This document shows positions 27,984-36,740 of a stretch of 64,000 nt of DNA, piece by piece. Where the stretch lies: positions 1 to 64,000 of the forward strand of contig JAFSPA010000020.1 of NCBI GenBank assembly GCA_017443145.1, in the 5' to 3' direction. Numbering within the stretch: position 1 is the first letter of the stretch; each line of letters opens with the position of its first letter. The translations under genes were made by a program, and so were the position numbers. The DNA comes from Paludibacteraceae bacterium (lineage in GTDB: Bacteria > Bacteroidota > Bacteroidia > Bacteroidales > Paludibacteraceae). The notes under the pieces were generated by a model. It saw only the letters and a program-made list of their open reading frames with translations, did no database searches and was not told where the DNA came from.

Positions 27984-28081
27984 CCGTCGATATCGACGGT
28001 CGAACGACGGTCGAACGACGGTCGAACGACAGTCAAGCGAAAAAAAGACGACACTCAAACAACGGTGGAACAGCAGTCACA
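27984..28081 (+). repeat. 16-bp palindrome and eight 11-bp tandem units (CGACGGTCGAA family)
   Basis: A perfect palindrome CCGTCGATATCGACGG occupies 27984-27999 and overlaps the first repeat. Eight consecutive 11-bp units run from 27994 to 28081. Units 1-3 are identical (CGACGGTCGAA), unit 4 is CGACAGTCAAG, and units 5-8 are degenerate but keep the phase (CGAAAAAAAGA, CGACACTCAAA, CAACGGTGGAA, CAGCAGTCACA). A second eight-unit array of the same family lies at 42118-42205. The rest of 27724-28152 holds the two divergent promoters and no other gene. Confidence 0.9.
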
Positions 28082-28152
28082 CCTTATCATAACGTGACCA
28101 CAAGATGATTCAAGAATCCTCAACGAATAACAACAACCTAATAAATAACAAT

Positions 28153-28287
28153 ATGAAAGTAATTAACGAAACATCCGTCCTCATTAGGCACGGCAAAGAA
28201 GGTAAATTCAGTAAGGGCTACTACTACGAAGGCCCGCAAGGACAACAACTCTTCCGCGCCCAACTCAAAGCCCGCCACCAACAATAG
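28153..28287 (+). CDS. Small 44-residue ORF of unknown function
   Basis: ATG 28153 opens a 44-codon frame with a basic, soluble product (MKVINETSVLIRHGKEGKFS at the start). The frame remains open to an ATG at 28105, but that extension is asparagine-rich and looks like leader sequence. It is preceded by an A-rich stretch rather than a Shine-Dalgarno site, common in Bacteroidota. The promoter at 27914-27944 gives it its own transcript. The codon pattern looks coding (charged, Gly/Tyr-rich, no low complexity), but I recognise no family. Confidence 0.5.
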   Translation: MKVINETSVLIRHGKEGKFSKGYYYEGPQGQQLFRAQLKARHQQ

Positions 28288-28291
28288 CGTT

Positions 28292-28815
28292 TTACTTCAC
28301 CTCTGCGCCCATTGCGTTATAGGTCTTGCCATTGCGCTCGATATAGAGAATGCCGTTGCGAAGCGCCTTTGTACTTTGTCCTTTGTCACTTTGTACTTGG
28401 TCGATTGCCTCATCCAGAATAGGATACGTATTATCCTTAAAGTCTTTCCAACCGTCAGCAGCTTGGTAAGCCTCTACGCTTTGAGCCGGAACATAGAGTG
28501 GAATGGTTTTATCCACCTCATAAAAGACATCATCTCCCAAAGTCGGCGGATTGACGGCCTCACAAGTGATAGCGGTCAAACTGCTACAACCAGAGAAAGT
28601 ACCATATTCAATGCTTTTGAGGCTACTGCCAAATTTGATGGATGTCATAGCGACGCACTCATTGAAAGCACGATTTTTAATATAGGTAACGGTATTAGGC
28701 AACTCAACATACGTGAGTTTTTGCAACCGAAAAACGCGTTCTTACCGATAGAGGTTAGCGTAGCAGGAATCATGATAAAATCCCTAATCCGTGTCGGGCA
28801 CAACTTAAAAAAAAA
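28292..28815 (-). pseudogene. Frameshifted, 5'-truncated BspA-type leucine-rich repeat surface protein
   Basis: The minus strand encodes BspA-like leucine-rich repeats (SSLKSIEYGTFSGCSSLTAI) and a C-terminal sorting-like tail (ALRNGILYIERNGKTYNAMG). The long open frame starts only at a TTG (28726). Just upstream, the repeat continues in another frame as IPATLTSIGKNAFFGC. The shift falls in an A5 run (28718-28722). A sixth A would restore FFGC-KKLTYVELP. Further upstream the frame ends at a TAG (28816-28818) with no signal peptide. The piece lies 30 bases after ribF, so it looks like the remnant of a larger surface protein. A sequencing error could explain the shift but not the missing 5' end. 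Confidence 0.75.
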
Positions 28816-28837
28816 CTATAATGGTAAGATGCTTATT

Positions 28838-28867
28838 GAGCCGACCTATAGGAGGTTGGCTCTTTTT
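28838..28867 (+). terminator. Plus-strand terminator overlapping the ribF stop
   Basis: GAGCCGACC (28838-28846) pairs with GGTTGGCTC (28854-28862) with one G-T pair and a 7-base loop, followed by TTTTT. This is a good intrinsic terminator in the plus direction. No plus-strand gene is known nearby except the small ORF at 28153, whose transcript would cross the broken BspA gene in antisense before ending here. The hairpin contains the ribF stop codon (28846-28848). Confidence 0.6.
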
Positions 28868-29631
28868 AGGTCCAGTTGGATTTGAGCCTTGAGCTCAGCG
28901 AGAGACGCGAAGTGCTGCTCGTCGCGAAGTCGGCGAGTGAGTTGAAGAGAAAGCCTTGAATCGTAGAAGTCAGGCCCATCGTAGTTCGGCAAGTAAGCCT
29001 CAATAGTCAAATGCTCATTATTAAGAGCATTACCTATGTTCACCAATGCATCTTTGGTCGCATAGACTCCCGGCTTGGGAATAAGCTTGCAGGAATCGAC
29101 TTGAATATTCGCTGTCGGAAAACCTATTGTACGACCAATAGCATTGCCGTGAACGACGGTTCCTGTCAGCGTATAGTTATATCCCAACATAGAATTGGCG
29201 AGTTCGATATCACCGTTAACTAACGCTTGGCGAATAGCGGAAGAAGACACATCCGGACCCTTTGGGCAACTAATAACATCCATCTTACCACTAATAGCTG
29301 ACAACTGCTTATAGTCGAGTTGGTCAGAGCCGAAACGATGGTTGTAGCCCATTAACAAAGTCGAAAGTGGCGAGCCTAACGTCGAAAGAAATTCCATCGC
29401 TGTCAGATGTTGTACATCTGACAATGCAAAATGAATAATATTTGACGTATATTTCTTCAGCAGACCGTTCTGTTCTTCAGGCGTAGTGAGGCGGTTGTTT
29501 GTGCCTTTATCAATAACCACAACGACAGGCTGGAGGCCGCGTGATGCAGCTTCGTGACAAAGCGTGTCCAGTAAGAACTGATGTCCCTTATGCACACCGT
29601 CAAAAGTGCCTATTGTTGCGATTGATAACAT
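28846..29631 (-). CDS. ribF: Bifunctional riboflavin kinase/FAD synthetase
   Basis: RibF phosphorylates riboflavin to FMN and adenylates it to FAD. The 261-residue protein has the nucleotidyltransferase signature GTFDGVHKGHQFLLDTL at the N-terminus and the kinase domain from about residue 150 (GTVVHGNAIGRTIGFPTANI). At 261 residues it is shorter than the usual 300 or so, but both domains are present. It overlaps the upstream lipoprotein gene by 22 bases. Confidence 0.93.
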   Translation of the reverse strand: MLSIATIGTFDGVHKGHQFLLDTLCHEAASRGLQPVVVVIDKGTNNRLTTPEEQNGLLKKYTSNIIHFALSDVQHLTAMEFLSTLGSPLSTLLMGYNHRFGSDQLDYKQLSAISGKMDVISCPKGPDVSSSAIRQALVNGDIELANSMLGYNYTLTGTVVHGNAIGRTIGFPTANIQVDSCKLIPKPGVYATKDALVNIGNALNNEHLTIEAYLPNYDGPDFYDSRLSLQLTRRLRDEQHFASLAELKAQIQLDLKRANLL

Positions 29632-31052
29632 CCCGGATCAGGTTTAGCTATATTACGCGGTTTGCCGTTACGATCGGTATCGTATTGAGCCGCTATCTTT
29701 GGGTCTGCAACGCCCTTTGCGGGTGAGTGTTCGGCAAGACGGAAATCGTAATAGTTGTATTGTTGGTACTTATAATACGTATTGACAAACACGCTCGAGT
29801 CGTTCTTTTGCCAATAAGTATTCTCATACGCATGAGGTATATGCAACGTATCTGCCTTAAGGAAATTGCCCGCAATCGTGTCAGGATAATACTGCTCGAA
29901 AGGCGTGGCCACTAACAGATTATTGGCGCGAACACCATCCACTATACAATTGCGGAACGAGGTGTGTGTCGGCACGCTCTCTTTGCTTAAGTTATTGATA
30001 TACACGGCTGCCACATCCTCGCGAGGCGTCGATTGAATACGCACATCGGTCGAGTTGAAATAGGACGCAATAGTTGAGTGAATAAACGTTTGCTTGCCAC
30101 CGGCTAAATACGCGCAGTAAGCGGCCGCGTTGCTAATCTCCGTATTAATGATGCTGCCGTTGATATTCTGCAACACAAGACCATAGACGGCGTGATTATG
30201 AATACGGGAATTCAACAAGGCAAGACTTGGCAATATACTTGTTTTATCGCTCGCACAATAAAGCCCGACATTAGCAGAACGGATATCAATGTACTCAAAG
30301 CGGTATTTCTTCTTTGCACTTCCCTCCAAGTCAAAGCAATAAAAGCCGGACCACATCCCTGCTACATAGGCGTACGGCACGTTTTCAAACAGGTTATCTA
30401 CCCTATCTCCTTGCAGCACAACTGGTTTTTCAAGCGTTCCCAACGCTTCGACGGAACAATAGGCAATCAGGGCTGCTTGGTCGTGGAAATACAGCCGTGC
30501 GCCGGCATCAAACTGCAACTTGTCGTTAACCTCTATCGTGTCGTAAATCAAATACGGTTTGTCGGCCTTGAAGATAAGGTGTTTGCGGGCCGTTTTACGG
30601 GCATTGGTTTTAATCAGATGCACATCCTGTCCGCAAGCCTCAAGGTGTACAGTCTGTGTCTTCTCATTGACCGCAAAGCGCAAGTTATCCTCTATCAGCA
30701 CAGGGTTATTCGTGTCCAGCGGGTCGATCTTCACCTTAATGAAAACAAACAGACTATCACCACCGTTCAGACGGATATCCGACAGCAGAGAGAGGTTATT
30801 CTCACCATCCACATTAACCTGAAAAACTTTGTTGTAATCAAGCCATATTCGGCTGATAGACAGCGCGTTAGCGTTGCGGTTATACACCATCAATCGCAGC
30901 GTCGAAGTGCCGACAGAAGTAAACACCGTGTCAAAACTCACTGTATCCTTCGAGAACGTAAGCGAAAGAGACGGGTCCGTTGACAACTGCTCTTCTCGAC
31001 AAGAAAAGAGGCTAATCGCAACAAGTAATATGACCACCAGACGCAAACGCAT
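29610..31052 (-). CDS. Lipoprotein with predicted right-handed beta-helix
   Basis: The 480-residue protein has a lipoprotein signal with lipobox LFSC and acylated cysteine C18. The N-terminal part (about 25-150) looks like an immunoglobulin-like or abnormal-spindle-type domain (TVFTSVGTSTLRLMVYNRNA). The middle (about 190-390) has repeated short strands (NSRIHNHAVYGLVLQNINGS, NTEISNAAAYCAYLAGGKQT) as in parallel beta-helix proteins. The substrate and role are unknown. Its start overlaps the porT stop by one base (TAATG), linking it to the type IX gene. Confidence 0.8.
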   Translation of the reverse strand: MRLRLVVILLVAISLFSCREEQLSTDPSLSLTFSKDTVSFDTVFTSVGTSTLRLMVYNRNANALSISRIWLDYNKVFQVNVDGENNLSLLSDIRLNGGDSLFVFIKVKIDPLDTNNPVLIEDNLRFAVNEKTQTVHLEACGQDVHLIKTNARKTARKHLIFKADKPYLIYDTIEVNDKLQFDAGARLYFHDQAALIAYCSVEALGTLEKPVVLQGDRVDNLFENVPYAYVAGMWSGFYCFDLEGSAKKKYRFEYIDIRSANVGLYCASDKTSILPSLALLNSRIHNHAVYGLVLQNINGSIINTEISNAAAYCAYLAGGKQTFIHSTIASYFNSTDVRIQSTPREDVAAVYINNLSKESVPTHTSFRNCIVDGVRANNLLVATPFEQYYPDTIAGNFLKADTLHIPHAYENTYWQKNDSSVFVNTYYKYQQYNYYDFRLAEHSPAKGVADPKIAAQYDTDRNGKPRNIAKPDPGCYQSQQ

Positions 31053-31792
31053 TACTCGAAGTTAAAGGTGATACACAACATGCGTGACGTCAGCTTGGAT
31101 AACGCCGCTGAGTAGAAACGGTTGTCCGGCGTGAGGAAATTATTCTGCTCGGCTGGAGTCAGCACGTTGGCAAAGCCAATCCTATACGATATCTGCGGGC
31201 AGAACTTAAACCAACGGAAGTAGAAGTCACATCCTACACCCAGCTCAACGAAGTAATCCGGCCCTTTAAGCAATACCGGACGTTCTGCATCCCGATAGAC
31301 GTTATACTCAAATCCGCCTCCAGCCAGCACATACGGACGATAGTTCTTCTCGCGCGCCGCGGAGAACTTAAGATACAGAGGCACCGTTATAGGGATACTC
31401 AGCACATCAATCTTATCCTTGAACTGACCGGATTTACTGCGAACAGGCGTGCCGGATTCGGTCACATAGGTCAGCGTACGCTGCGAGAACGAGAGACCCG
31501 GGCAGAAACGCAGGTTCAAGTAACGGCACAGCCGCACGTCCGAAATGAATCCCACCGAGAAACCAGGCATCAAATTACTCACCCGAGCGTGGTATATCTC
31601 GCCATCAATCTGCACCTCAGAGTCGGTCACGCCGAAAGACATCAGGTTCATACCCAAGGAGAAACCGAAGTGAATAATCTTATCGTCCACGTAGGGATTA
31701 TTCTGCGCCTTCAGGGTTGAAAATTGAAAATTGAAAGCCGAAAGGACAAGTAGCCCTAACAACATTCTTAGTATTTTCCTTTCACCATTCAT
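31052..31792 (-). CDS. porT: PorT-family outer-membrane protein, type IX secretion
   Basis: This 246-residue barrel protein has the PorT pattern: after the signal peptide comes NNPYVDDKIIHFGFSLGMNL, and glycine-rich strands follow to the terminal MLCITFNFE. PorT is needed for protein export by the type IX secretion system in Porphyromonas and Flavobacterium. The signal peptide (about 1-29) is partly encoded by three 7-bp repeats (31716-31736) producing FNFQFST. The neighbours are a TonB-dependent receptor and a lipoprotein. The name rests on the N-terminal motif and size. Confidence 0.82.
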   Translation of the reverse strand: MNGERKILRMLLGLLVLSAFNFQFSTLKAQNNPYVDDKIIHFGFSLGMNLMSFGVTDSEVQIDGEIYHARVSNLMPGFSVGFISDVRLCRYLNLRFCPGLSFSQRTLTYVTESGTPVRSKSGQFKDKIDVLSIPITVPLYLKFSAAREKNYRPYVLAGGGFEYNVYRDAERPVLLKGPDYFVELGVGCDFYFRWFKFCPQISYRIGFANVLTPAEQNNFLTPDNRFYSAALSKLTSRMLCITFNFE

Positions 31793-31801
31793 CTTTCAAC
31801 A

Positions 31802-34366
31802 TTATTCGTCCATTCCGCCGGAGGATTCGTCGTAGGAAGAGGTCATGTCCATATCCATATTGCCGTCCGGGCCTTTCTTCTTGTTTTGGTTGGTACCGAA
31901 GTTATATGTCAGCGTGAGACTCACAGTACGTGAGTGCCATCTATTCTCCTGTTTCTGCCAGAATCCGTCACCCCAGTTTGTAGTCCTTCTTGCGCGTGAG
32001 TCGAGTATATCACGTACGTTGAAAGCAAGGATAAGTCGGCGATCAAGGAAGGATTTACGCAATCCCAAGTCTATAGAGTAACTGTGTGTCGTCGAGCCTT
32101 GCGCTACCACTCTCGGGCTGCGATAACGGGCAGATATCTGTCCCGAGAAGGTCTTGGTGAACATGAACTGCGCATTGATTCGGGCAGACCAAGCCAAGAT
32201 ACTCTGTGAGGGCAGAGTGACATCAATGGGCTCTCCATTGACGAAAGAGTGATACTCGGCAGCGGTGATGGTGTTCCAGTAGAAGTTCGCCGAGGTAGTG
32301 AGTTGCAGGATATCCTTAAACAGACGGTTCTTCGCCACCACTTCCACACCTAAGTCCTGACGCTTAGAGACATTGATAAAGGTGTTCTTCATCACGTCGC
32401 CGTCCATGTACTTGACGTTCTGCACTATACCGTCACGGTAGCGCCAGAACACGCCTGCCGAGAGGGTATGCCGCTCCCACGTCTTGAGGTAGTTGAGCTC
32501 AAGAGACGAGGAGTACGAAGGGAGCAAATCCGGATTGCCGTAAGTGATATTCGTAGAGTCCGAAAAGTCTATTCGCGGATTAATCTGGTGTCCGCGAGGA
32601 CGGTCCACGCGGCGTGTGTAATTGAGTTGAAGTTCGTGACCGTGACCGAAGTTATATGATATATATGCGGACGGGAAGAGCTGGAAGTACGCTGTATCGC
32701 GTTTATTGTCTTTCTGCGCATAGGCATCCTGTTCCACTCCCGCATCATCCTTATAGGTCGAGTTCAAGTGGCGCATAAAGTACTCACCGCGCAGTCCGAC
32801 CTGAATGGATAGTTTATCCCAGAAGCGGTTACCGTAGGTGATATACAGTGCATAGTTCTGCTCACGCCCTCCAAAAGAGGTGTAGTAACGATAAATTTCT
32901 TGTTCCTTGTTATGTCCGTTATACGCCTGTGCGAGTGACTGACTCCAAGTGATGGTTGCCTTGAAGCCTGCCTCCAGACGGGACTTAGCGTCCGGCTTCC
33001 ACTCATAATCAAGCGCGAAGTCTGCTGTCTGGTTGGTATTAAGGGACGACTGTTCCTCCCGGGTACTGTCCTTACCGGCTTCTATCTGCGTGTAATACCG
33101 GTCTTGGTTCCACGTGAAGTTACGGTACTGGCCGGTGAACATCAGTTGGTGACCGCGCAGTTTGAACGTATAGTCGAGTTGAGCCTGTCCACCAGGGTGC
33201 CAGTTATAGCCCTCCTGAACGCGGTTGTAATAACGTATCGTATCAAAGTTAGGATAGCCGGTCAGTAGATAATCGCTGTTATTGACTGAATGTCCGCGTA
33301 GCGCCTTCGGGTCAGATGCCATAGCAAAGCCGGAGACACCTAATGTCGAGTGTTCAGCGAGACGGAAATTCAGTCCGGCACGGAAGAACATACCATGGTC
33401 ACGCATATCATTTTGTCCGTTTTTGGTGAGGCGAGATACCTTATCGGCATCAGCTATCTTCGTTGTATCCTCGATACCTGTTCCCTTGAGGTTGAGTCGC
33501 TCGCTGTTCGAGCCACCGTTAGACGTATGGAAGCGGTAACCGGCATTGAAGTAACCGTCCACCGGGCCGGCGTTGAAGTTGATGTTAAAGCCTGCATTAG
33601 CTCCGGGAGGTACAGTCCAAGGCTCTGCTAAACCATACTCTATACCAGCATTGACCGAACCGTAGTAACCGGCCTTACGGTCTTCTTTCATGACGAGGTT
33701 GATGATACCCGCAGTACCTTCGGGTGAATACTTAGCGGAAGGGTTAGTAATCAGCTCTATTTGCTTAATGCTCTCTGCCGGCATCTGACGGAGGATATCG
33801 GCACGATTGTCGCTGTTAAGTCCTGCGGGCTTGCCGTTAATCCATATCTCTACATCCTCGGAGTTGCGTAGTGAGATATTGCCTTCCTGATCCACATCGA
33901 CAGATGGGATATTCTCCAACACCTCGGACACACTCGCGCCGGCAGAGGTGATGTCGTTACCTACGGTAAAGATTTTCTTGTCCAACTCAAACCGCATAGT
34001 CGAACCCTGCCCTACTACCTCCACTTCTTCGAGGTTCTGTGTGTCCTCTTTGAGGAAAAGACGGCCCAAGTCCACGTTCTGGTTAGCCTTTATCTCTACA
34101 GCTTTAGTGAGCGGCGTGTAGCCCATAAAGCTGACTGTGAGGGTGTACTTTCCGTTCTTAATGTTCGTGAGTGCAAACACACCCTCTTCGTCCGTGACAG
34201 TACCCGTAATAGGTGTCGCATCACCTTGCTTGGAGACACTGACATTGACGAAGTCCAAGGCTTGGCGCGTTGTGTTATCAAGCACCTTACCCGTGATGTC
34301 TGCAGCCTGTACTGCGCAACTAAGACTTAAGAGCAGTAATATATTCCACAGCTTCCTTATATCCAT
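31802..34366 (-). CDS. TonB-dependent outer-membrane receptor with carboxypeptidase-regulatory-like domain
   Basis: The 854-residue protein has a signal peptide (MDIRKLWNILLLLSLSCAVQA), a carboxypeptidase-regulatory-like domain (about 22-105; GTVTDEEGVFALTNIKNGKY), a plug domain (EVLENIPSVDVDQEGNISLR) and a 22-strand-type barrel region. The end is acidic (DESSGGMDE). The family is the outer-membrane beta-barrel group often found with PorT-like genes; the ligand is unknown. I start at ATG 34366 because the ATG 15 bases upstream adds only GTES before the signal peptide. The first 47 bases overlap the end of aroQ. Confidence 0.88.
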   Translation of the reverse strand: MDIRKLWNILLLLSLSCAVQAADITGKVLDNTTRQALDFVNVSVSKQGDATPITGTVTDEEGVFALTNIKNGKYTLTVSFMGYTPLTKAVEIKANQNVDLGRLFLKEDTQNLEEVEVVGQGSTMRFELDKKIFTVGNDITSAGASVSEVLENIPSVDVDQEGNISLRNSEDVEIWINGKPAGLNSDNRADILRQMPAESIKQIELITNPSAKYSPEGTAGIINLVMKEDRKAGYYGSVNAGIEYGLAEPWTVPPGANAGFNINFNAGPVDGYFNAGYRFHTSNGGSNSERLNLKGTGIEDTTKIADADKVSRLTKNGQNDMRDHGMFFRAGLNFRLAEHSTLGVSGFAMASDPKALRGHSVNNSDYLLTGYPNFDTIRYYNRVQEGYNWHPGGQAQLDYTFKLRGHQLMFTGQYRNFTWNQDRYYTQIEAGKDSTREEQSSLNTNQTADFALDYEWKPDAKSRLEAGFKATITWSQSLAQAYNGHNKEQEIYRYYTSFGGREQNYALYITYGNRFWDKLSIQVGLRGEYFMRHLNSTYKDDAGVEQDAYAQKDNKRDTAYFQLFPSAYISYNFGHGHELQLNYTRRVDRPRGHQINPRIDFSDSTNITYGNPDLLPSYSSSLELNYLKTWERHTLSAGVFWRYRDGIVQNVKYMDGDVMKNTFINVSKRQDLGVEVVAKNRLFKDILQLTTSANFYWNTITAAEYHSFVNGEPIDVTLPSQSILAWSARINAQFMFTKTFSGQISARYRSPRVVAQGSTTHSYSIDLGLRKSFLDRRLILAFNVRDILDSRARRTTNWGDGFWQKQENRWHSRTVSLTLTYNFGTNQNKKKGPDGNMDMDMTSSYDESSGGMDE

Positions 34367-34760
34367 TGATTCCGTGCCCAATTATAGTGTGGGCACTCAC
34401 GTCAGTTAATAAATCTATTTGCCTAAACGCCTCGCGCGTGCGTATATCACTAATGTGTACGTTCACTACGGGTATTCCCGCTTGCACTACGTACTCTACC
34501 GCGTCGCGCAAAGCCACACTGGTGTGCGCATATCCGCCCGCGTTAATCACTACTCCATCGTAGTTACCTTCCGACACGATAGCCTGCAAACGGTCTATCA
34601 GCGCACCCTCGTGGTTTGATTGATAGTATACAAATTGCGTGCCAAGCCATTGACGTTGGATCTCCACAAGGGTCTGTTCCATCGTCTGACTTCCATACAC
34701 CTGCGGGTCTCTTTTACCCAGCAGATTCAGGTTCGGGCCGTTGATAATTGCTATTTGCAT
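34320..34760 (-). CDS. aroQ: Type II 3-dehydroquinate dehydratase
   Basis: AroQ performs the third step of the shikimate pathway, 3-dehydroquinate to 3-dehydroshikimate. The 146-residue protein begins MQIAIINGPNLNLLGKRDPQ, the family signature with the active-site Tyr nearby, and contains the catalytic His in VNVHISDIRTREAFRQ. Length is normal for the dodecameric type II enzyme. It follows rho by 27 bases and overlaps the TonB receptor gene by 47 bases. Confidence 0.96.
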   Translation of the reverse strand: MQIAIINGPNLNLLGKRDPQVYGSQTMEQTLVEIQRQWLGTQFVYYQSNHEGALIDRLQAIVSEGNYDGVVINAGGYAHTSVALRDAVEYVVQAGIPVVNVHISDIRTREAFRQIDLLTDVSAHTIIGHGINGYKEAVEYITALKS

Positions 34761-34787
34761 AGTCGTTTGCCTCTACAGGCTCTCCGG

Positions 34788-36563
34788 TTATCTTTCGCCA
34801 TTTACAGCTAATAGGAACTCGTCGTTATCATCAGTACGCTCCATATAGCTCTTGAGTTTCTCCATTGCCTCTGCACTGGTCATCTCGGATAGTTGCTTAC
34901 GAATCTGCCACATACGCGTAAGCACAGCAGGAGGTAAGAGCAGGTCGTCGCGACGCGTGCTTGAAGCCGGTATATCCACAGCCGGGAAAATACGCCTGTT
35001 ACTCAACTTACGGTCGAGCTGCAACTCCATATTACCCGTACCCTTGAACTCCTCAAAGATAAGGTCGTCCATCTTCGAACCTGTTTCGGTAAGAGCTGTA
35101 GCGATGATAGTCAGGCTACCGCCGTTCTCGATGTTACGCGCTGCGCCGAAGAAACGTTTGGGTTTATGCAAAGCCTGTGCCTCCACACCACCGGAAAGGA
35201 CTTTTCCGCTTGCGGGAGCAACGGTGTTGTACGCACGAGCCAGACGGGTGATTGAGTCCAGCAGAATAACTACGTCGTGACCACACTCAACGAGACGTTT
35301 CGCTTTCTCGTGTACGATATTTGCCACTTTAACATGATTCTCTGCGGGTTCGTCGAAAGTAGAAGCAATAACCTCTGCGTTGACGCTACGAGCCATATCG
35401 GTCACCTCTTCCGGACGCTCGTCGATAAGCAGAACAATCATATACACCTCCGGGTGATTAGCCGCTATAGCGTTAGCTATCTCTTTAAGCAGCACCGTTT
35501 TACCGGTCTTCGGTTGTGCTACGATAAGTCCGCGCTGACCTTTACCGATAGGTGCAAACAGGTCTATGATACGAATACTCAGTGGGTCGGAATGATTACC
35601 CTTGCACAGCTTGAATTTCTCGTCCGGGAAGAGAGGGGTAAGGTTCTCAAAGGCGATACGTTTCTTCACCTGCTCAGGGTCGAGACCGTTAACGCGAATC
35701 ACCTGATCCATCGGGAAGTACTTATCGCTGTCTCGGTTAGTACGCAAGGTGCACTCTACCGTATCACCCGGCTTGAGACCGTATTGTTTGATTTGCTGCT
35801 GGCTCACGTAGATATCGTCCGGTGAGGGGATATAGTTATAGTCAGCAGAACGCAGGAAGCCGTATCCGTCCGGAGCGCACTCGAGTGTGCCCATCGCTAT
35901 CACGTGCTCACCCAAACTGAACACTTGCTGCTGCGGTTCCTGGTTCTCCTCTTTGGGTTCCTGACTCTCCGTTTTTACCTCTGCATTTTCTATTTGGACC
36001 TCTTGGTTCTCCGCTTTCACCTCTTCCGTTTCCGGGTTCTCTACTTTCACCTTTGGTTTGCGGCCGCGTTTCTTCGGCACTTTCACGGGTTCAGCAGTCT
36101 GCTCCGGAGCAGGTGTCAACTGTGGCTCGGGCTGCGGTGCCGGTGTTGTCTCTCTTTCGTTGAGACGTGCTTCAACACTCTCATTTAACGGTTTGCGCGC
36201 CTCGATAGCTTGCACAGTGCGGTTCGCCTTGTGGTTATCCTCTTTCATACGGTCTTTCATCTGCGAAAGTTGTTCCCTCTCCGATCCGTACGTACCACTA
36301 ACGGATGCTGTCTGCGTGTTCATTGTCGTCACTTTCTCCGCATTTTTCTTCACACGTACACGTTGACGGCCGTTATTACGGGCTTCGCGTTCCGCCACTT
36401 TGGCTTCCACAACAGCTGCACGCTGGTCACCTTGAGCATCCAAGATGGCGTAAGCAATCTGTTTCTCCTTGTAGCTCTTGCGCACAGTTAGACCCAACTC
36501 CTGCGCAATAGCGGTTAACTCTTCGAGCGACATGCGCTCTAATTTTTGCATTGTATATTGCAT
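34788..36563 (-). CDS. rho: Transcription termination factor Rho
   Basis: Rho is the hexameric RNA helicase that ends transcription of many operons. The 591-residue protein has an N-terminal helical domain ([20 protein letters not shown]), then a long Glu/Lys/Pro-rich insertion (about 85-215). An RNA-binding cold-shock-like domain ([18 protein letters not shown]) and an ATPase domain with Walker [15 protein letters not shown] near residue 354 follow. The insertion is common in Bacteroidota Rho and may help condensation or RNA contact. I keep the first ATG (36563) because the spacing to SLEEL fits the family. A promoter lies at 36641-36672. Confidence 0.96.
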   Translation of the reverse strand: MQYTMQKLERMSLEELTAIAQELGLTVRKSYKEKQIAYAILDAQGDQRAAVVEAKVAEREARNNGRQRVRVKKNAEKVTTMNTQTASVSGTYGSEREQLSQMKDRMKEDNHKANRTVQAIEARKPLNESVEARLNERETTPAPQPEPQLTPAPEQTAEPVKVPKKRGRKPKVKVENPETEEVKAENQEVQIENAEVKTESQEPKEENQEPQQQVFSLGEHVIAMGTLECAPDGYGFLRSADYNYIPSPDDIYVSQQQIKQYGLKPGDTVECTLRTNRDSDKYFPMDQVIRVNGLDPEQVKKRIAFENLTPLFPDEKFKLCKGNHSDPLSIRIIDLFAPIGKGQRGLIVAQPKTGKTVLLKEIANAIAANHPEVYMIVLLIDERPEEVTDMARSVNAEVIASTFDEPAENHVKVANIVHEKAKRLVECGHDVVILLDSITRLARAYNTVAPASGKVLSGGVEAQALHKPKRFFGAARNIENGGSLTIIATALTETGSKMDDLIFEEFKGTGNMELQLDRKLSNRRIFPAVDIPASSTRRDDLLLPPAVLTRMWQIRKQLSEMTSAEAMEKLKSYMERTDDNDEFLLAVNGER

Positions 36564-36640
36564 AATGTAAACTATATATGTTGCAAACTATGTTTGTATG
36601 TTTGGTAGGAAATGGCTTGAGTGATTTCTCAAATCCGCCG

Positions 36641-36672
36641 CAAAAGTACTGCTTTTTTTTGGTATATGCAAA
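36641..36672 (-). promoter_or_regulatory. Promoter of rho
   Basis: On the minus strand TTTG (36669-36672) and TACTTTTG (36641-36648) are 20 bases apart. Transcription would start near 36634, with a leader of about 70 bases. The psuG terminator ends just upstream, so rho and its followers form a separate unit. Confidence 0.75.
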
Positions 36673-36681
36673 TTTTTTGAC

Positions 36682-36713
36682 AAAAAAAATGCGACTTTGT
36701 GTTAGAAAGTCGC
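36682..36713 (-). terminator. Terminator of the hppA-psuK-psuG operon
   Basis: On the minus strand GCGACTTT and AAAGTCGC (plus-strand positions 36706-36713 and 36691-36698) form a perfect 8-bp stem with a 7-base loop, followed by ATTTTTTTT. It is 28 bases downstream of the psuG stop. Confidence 0.9.
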
Positions 36714-36740
36714 ACTTTTGCTATTTTAGGATTGATTTTA

